DNA of 14,240 bases from NCBI GenBank assembly GCA_000717735.1, contig JOBE01000097.1:1-14240 (forward strand), read 5' to 3'. The position numbers and the translations under genes were made by a program. The first letter of the stretch is position 1. The number at the start of each line of letters is the position of its first letter. Shown here piece by piece: positions 13,423 through 14,240 of this stretch. The DNA is from Streptomyces griseoluteus (lineage in GTDB: Bacteria > Actinomycetota > Actinomycetes > Streptomycetales > Streptomycetaceae). The notes under the pieces were generated by a model that was not told the origin of the DNA, did not search any database, and saw only the letters and a program-made list of their open reading frames with translations.

Positions 13423-14240
13423 TCAGCGGTGCGGGACGCGGCGACGGCCGCGACGGCCCGAGCGGGCGAGGACGGCGCCGGTGTGGGCGAGGACGGCGCG
13501 GGAGCGGATGAGGGCGGCGCCGGAGAGGACGAGTGCGGCGGCGAGGGGGGCGAGGAGCAGGGCGTACCTCTCCGACTCGCCTCCGGTGCTGGCGAGTTCA
13601 CGGCCGGGATCGGCCGGGTCGCGGGTGGTGGAGCCGGGTGGGCGGGGCGCGGTACCGGGGGCCCGGGAGGCGTCGGACGGATCGGGCAGGGCGGACGGGC
13701 CGGTCGGGTCGGTCGCGGTCGTGGGCTCTTCGGGGCCGGTGGGGTCGGTGGGGTCGGCGGGGCCGACGGTCAGGCGGTAGTCGCCGGACTCGCCGACCCA
13801 GTCGCCGTCGGCGCCGCGGCGCTGCACGACGGCGGCGTTGACGACGACCTCGTCGGGGTCGGTCTCCGCGCGGAAGGCCAGCCGTACGGGGACGGTGAGG
13901 GTCCCGCCCGCGGGAACCGAGAAGCCGCCGAAGTCGGTGAACACGCCTACGTTCTCGGCCTCTTCGGTCCCTTCGAAGGCGACGGGGTGCCATCGTGCGG
14001 CTCCTTCGTCGTAGAACTCGAAGCGGATCTGCTCGGGGCGGAGCGCGCGGTCGCGGTCGGTGAGGACGAGCACGGGGTGGACGCCGGAGCAGGGTGCGGT
14101 GGTGGTGTTGGTGAGGTCGAGCTTCCACTCCTGGAACGGCCCGCCGGCCGGGTAGTCGACGGGCCCGCCGTGCAGCCGGGTGTCGAGGGGGAAGGCGGAG
14201 CCTGCGGGGGTACCGCAGGTGGGTGCGGGGGGATCGGGGG
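13423..14240 (-). CDS. Sortase substrate with LAXTG anchor, N-terminus beyond right edge
   Basis: The minus frame is open from the right edge to the stop at 13423, giving about 271 visible residues. The visible part begins PTCGTPAGSAFPLDTRLHG, then a beta-rich extracellular region containing EWKLDLTNTT and FEFYDEGAARWHPV, with two cysteines likely to pair. A Pro/Thr/Asp-rich stalk (PTDPTGPEEP...) follows, then the sorting signal LASTG (13582-13596), a hydrophobic segment (LLLAPLAAALVLSGAAL) and an Arg-rich tail. LAXTG is the motif of class E sortases in Streptomyces, so the protein should be linked to the wall. The tail after the membrane segment is unusually long (about 28 residues) and contains a second LAHTG (13477-13491). 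No sortase gene is adjacent in the window. An internal GTG at 14073 is not a real start, since coding sequence continues above it. Confidence 0.82.
   Translation of the reverse strand, partial: PDPPAPTCGTPAGSAFPLDTRLHGGPVDYPAGGPFQEWKLDLTNTTTAPCSGVHPVLVLTDRDRALRPEQIRFEFYDEGAARWHPVAFEGTEEAENVGVFTDFGGFSVPAGGTLTVPVRLAFRAETDPDEVVVNAAVVQRRGADGDWVGESGDYRLTVGPADPTDPTGPEEPTTATDPTGPSALPDPSDASRAPGTAPRPPGSTTRDPADPGRELASTGGESERYALLLAPLAAALVLSGAALIRSRAVLAHTGAVLARSGRRGRRRVPHR

Noticed and set aside
12215..13780. 521-codon plus-strand ORF opposite the GntR and LAXTG genes
   Set aside because: It is antisense to a well-formed winged-helix/UTRA regulator and to a sorting signal, and its product is low-complexity shadow.

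Overview
The window is typical Streptomyces-type actinobacterial chromosome: very high GC, GC-rich third codon positions that create many false long ORFs, GTG starts, lipoprotein and sortase-type surface proteins, and tight overlaps of 4 to 14 nt between genes. Every protein gene I accept is on the minus strand. The only plus-strand gene is a tRNA-Lys(CTT).

Left region (1-2840). From right to left on the minus strand come a secreted or membrane-anchored NlpC/P60-like cell-wall hydrolase with two peptidoglycan-binding repeats (1090-2532) and a low-complexity Ala/Pro/Gly/Thr-rich protein (1-1064) that runs off the left edge and carries an in-frame 79-bp direct repeat. Upstream and divergent is tRNA-Lys(CTT), followed by a strong hairpin terminator shared with the convergent sortase gene.

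Surface and housekeeping region (2851-5158). A class F-type sortase is translationally coupled to a secreted Ig-like/KPAE-repeat protein with a C-terminal membrane anchor. Next is a NagD-like HAD-IIA phosphatase, preceded by a long hairpin at 5125-5158.

Mobile region (about 5196-6760). A solo IS200/IS605-type tnpB with intact RuvC triad and zinc finger, and no tnpA in sight, lies between the 3' end of the phosphonate operon and a 5'-truncated fragment of a secreted-protein gene. Hairpins flank tnpB on both sides, as expected for element ends and a right-end guide (omega/re) RNA.

Phosphonate region (6773-13372). A regulator and a six-gene set run right to left: GntR/HutC regulator, FAD-dependent amine oxidoreductase, phosphonatase-like HAD hydrolase, ABC ATPase, two ABC permeases and a lipoprotein binding protein. 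The content fits uptake of 2-aminoethylphosphonate (or an N-substituted relative), oxidative deamination to phosphonoacetaldehyde by the FAD enzyme, then C-P cleavage by the HAD enzyme to give phosphate. No PhnW-type aminotransferase is present. PHO-box-like motifs occur before both the regulator and the oxidoreductase, suggesting phosphate-starvation control in addition to the GntR regulator.

Right edge (13423-14240). The C-terminal part of a sortase substrate with an LAXTG motif runs off the window.
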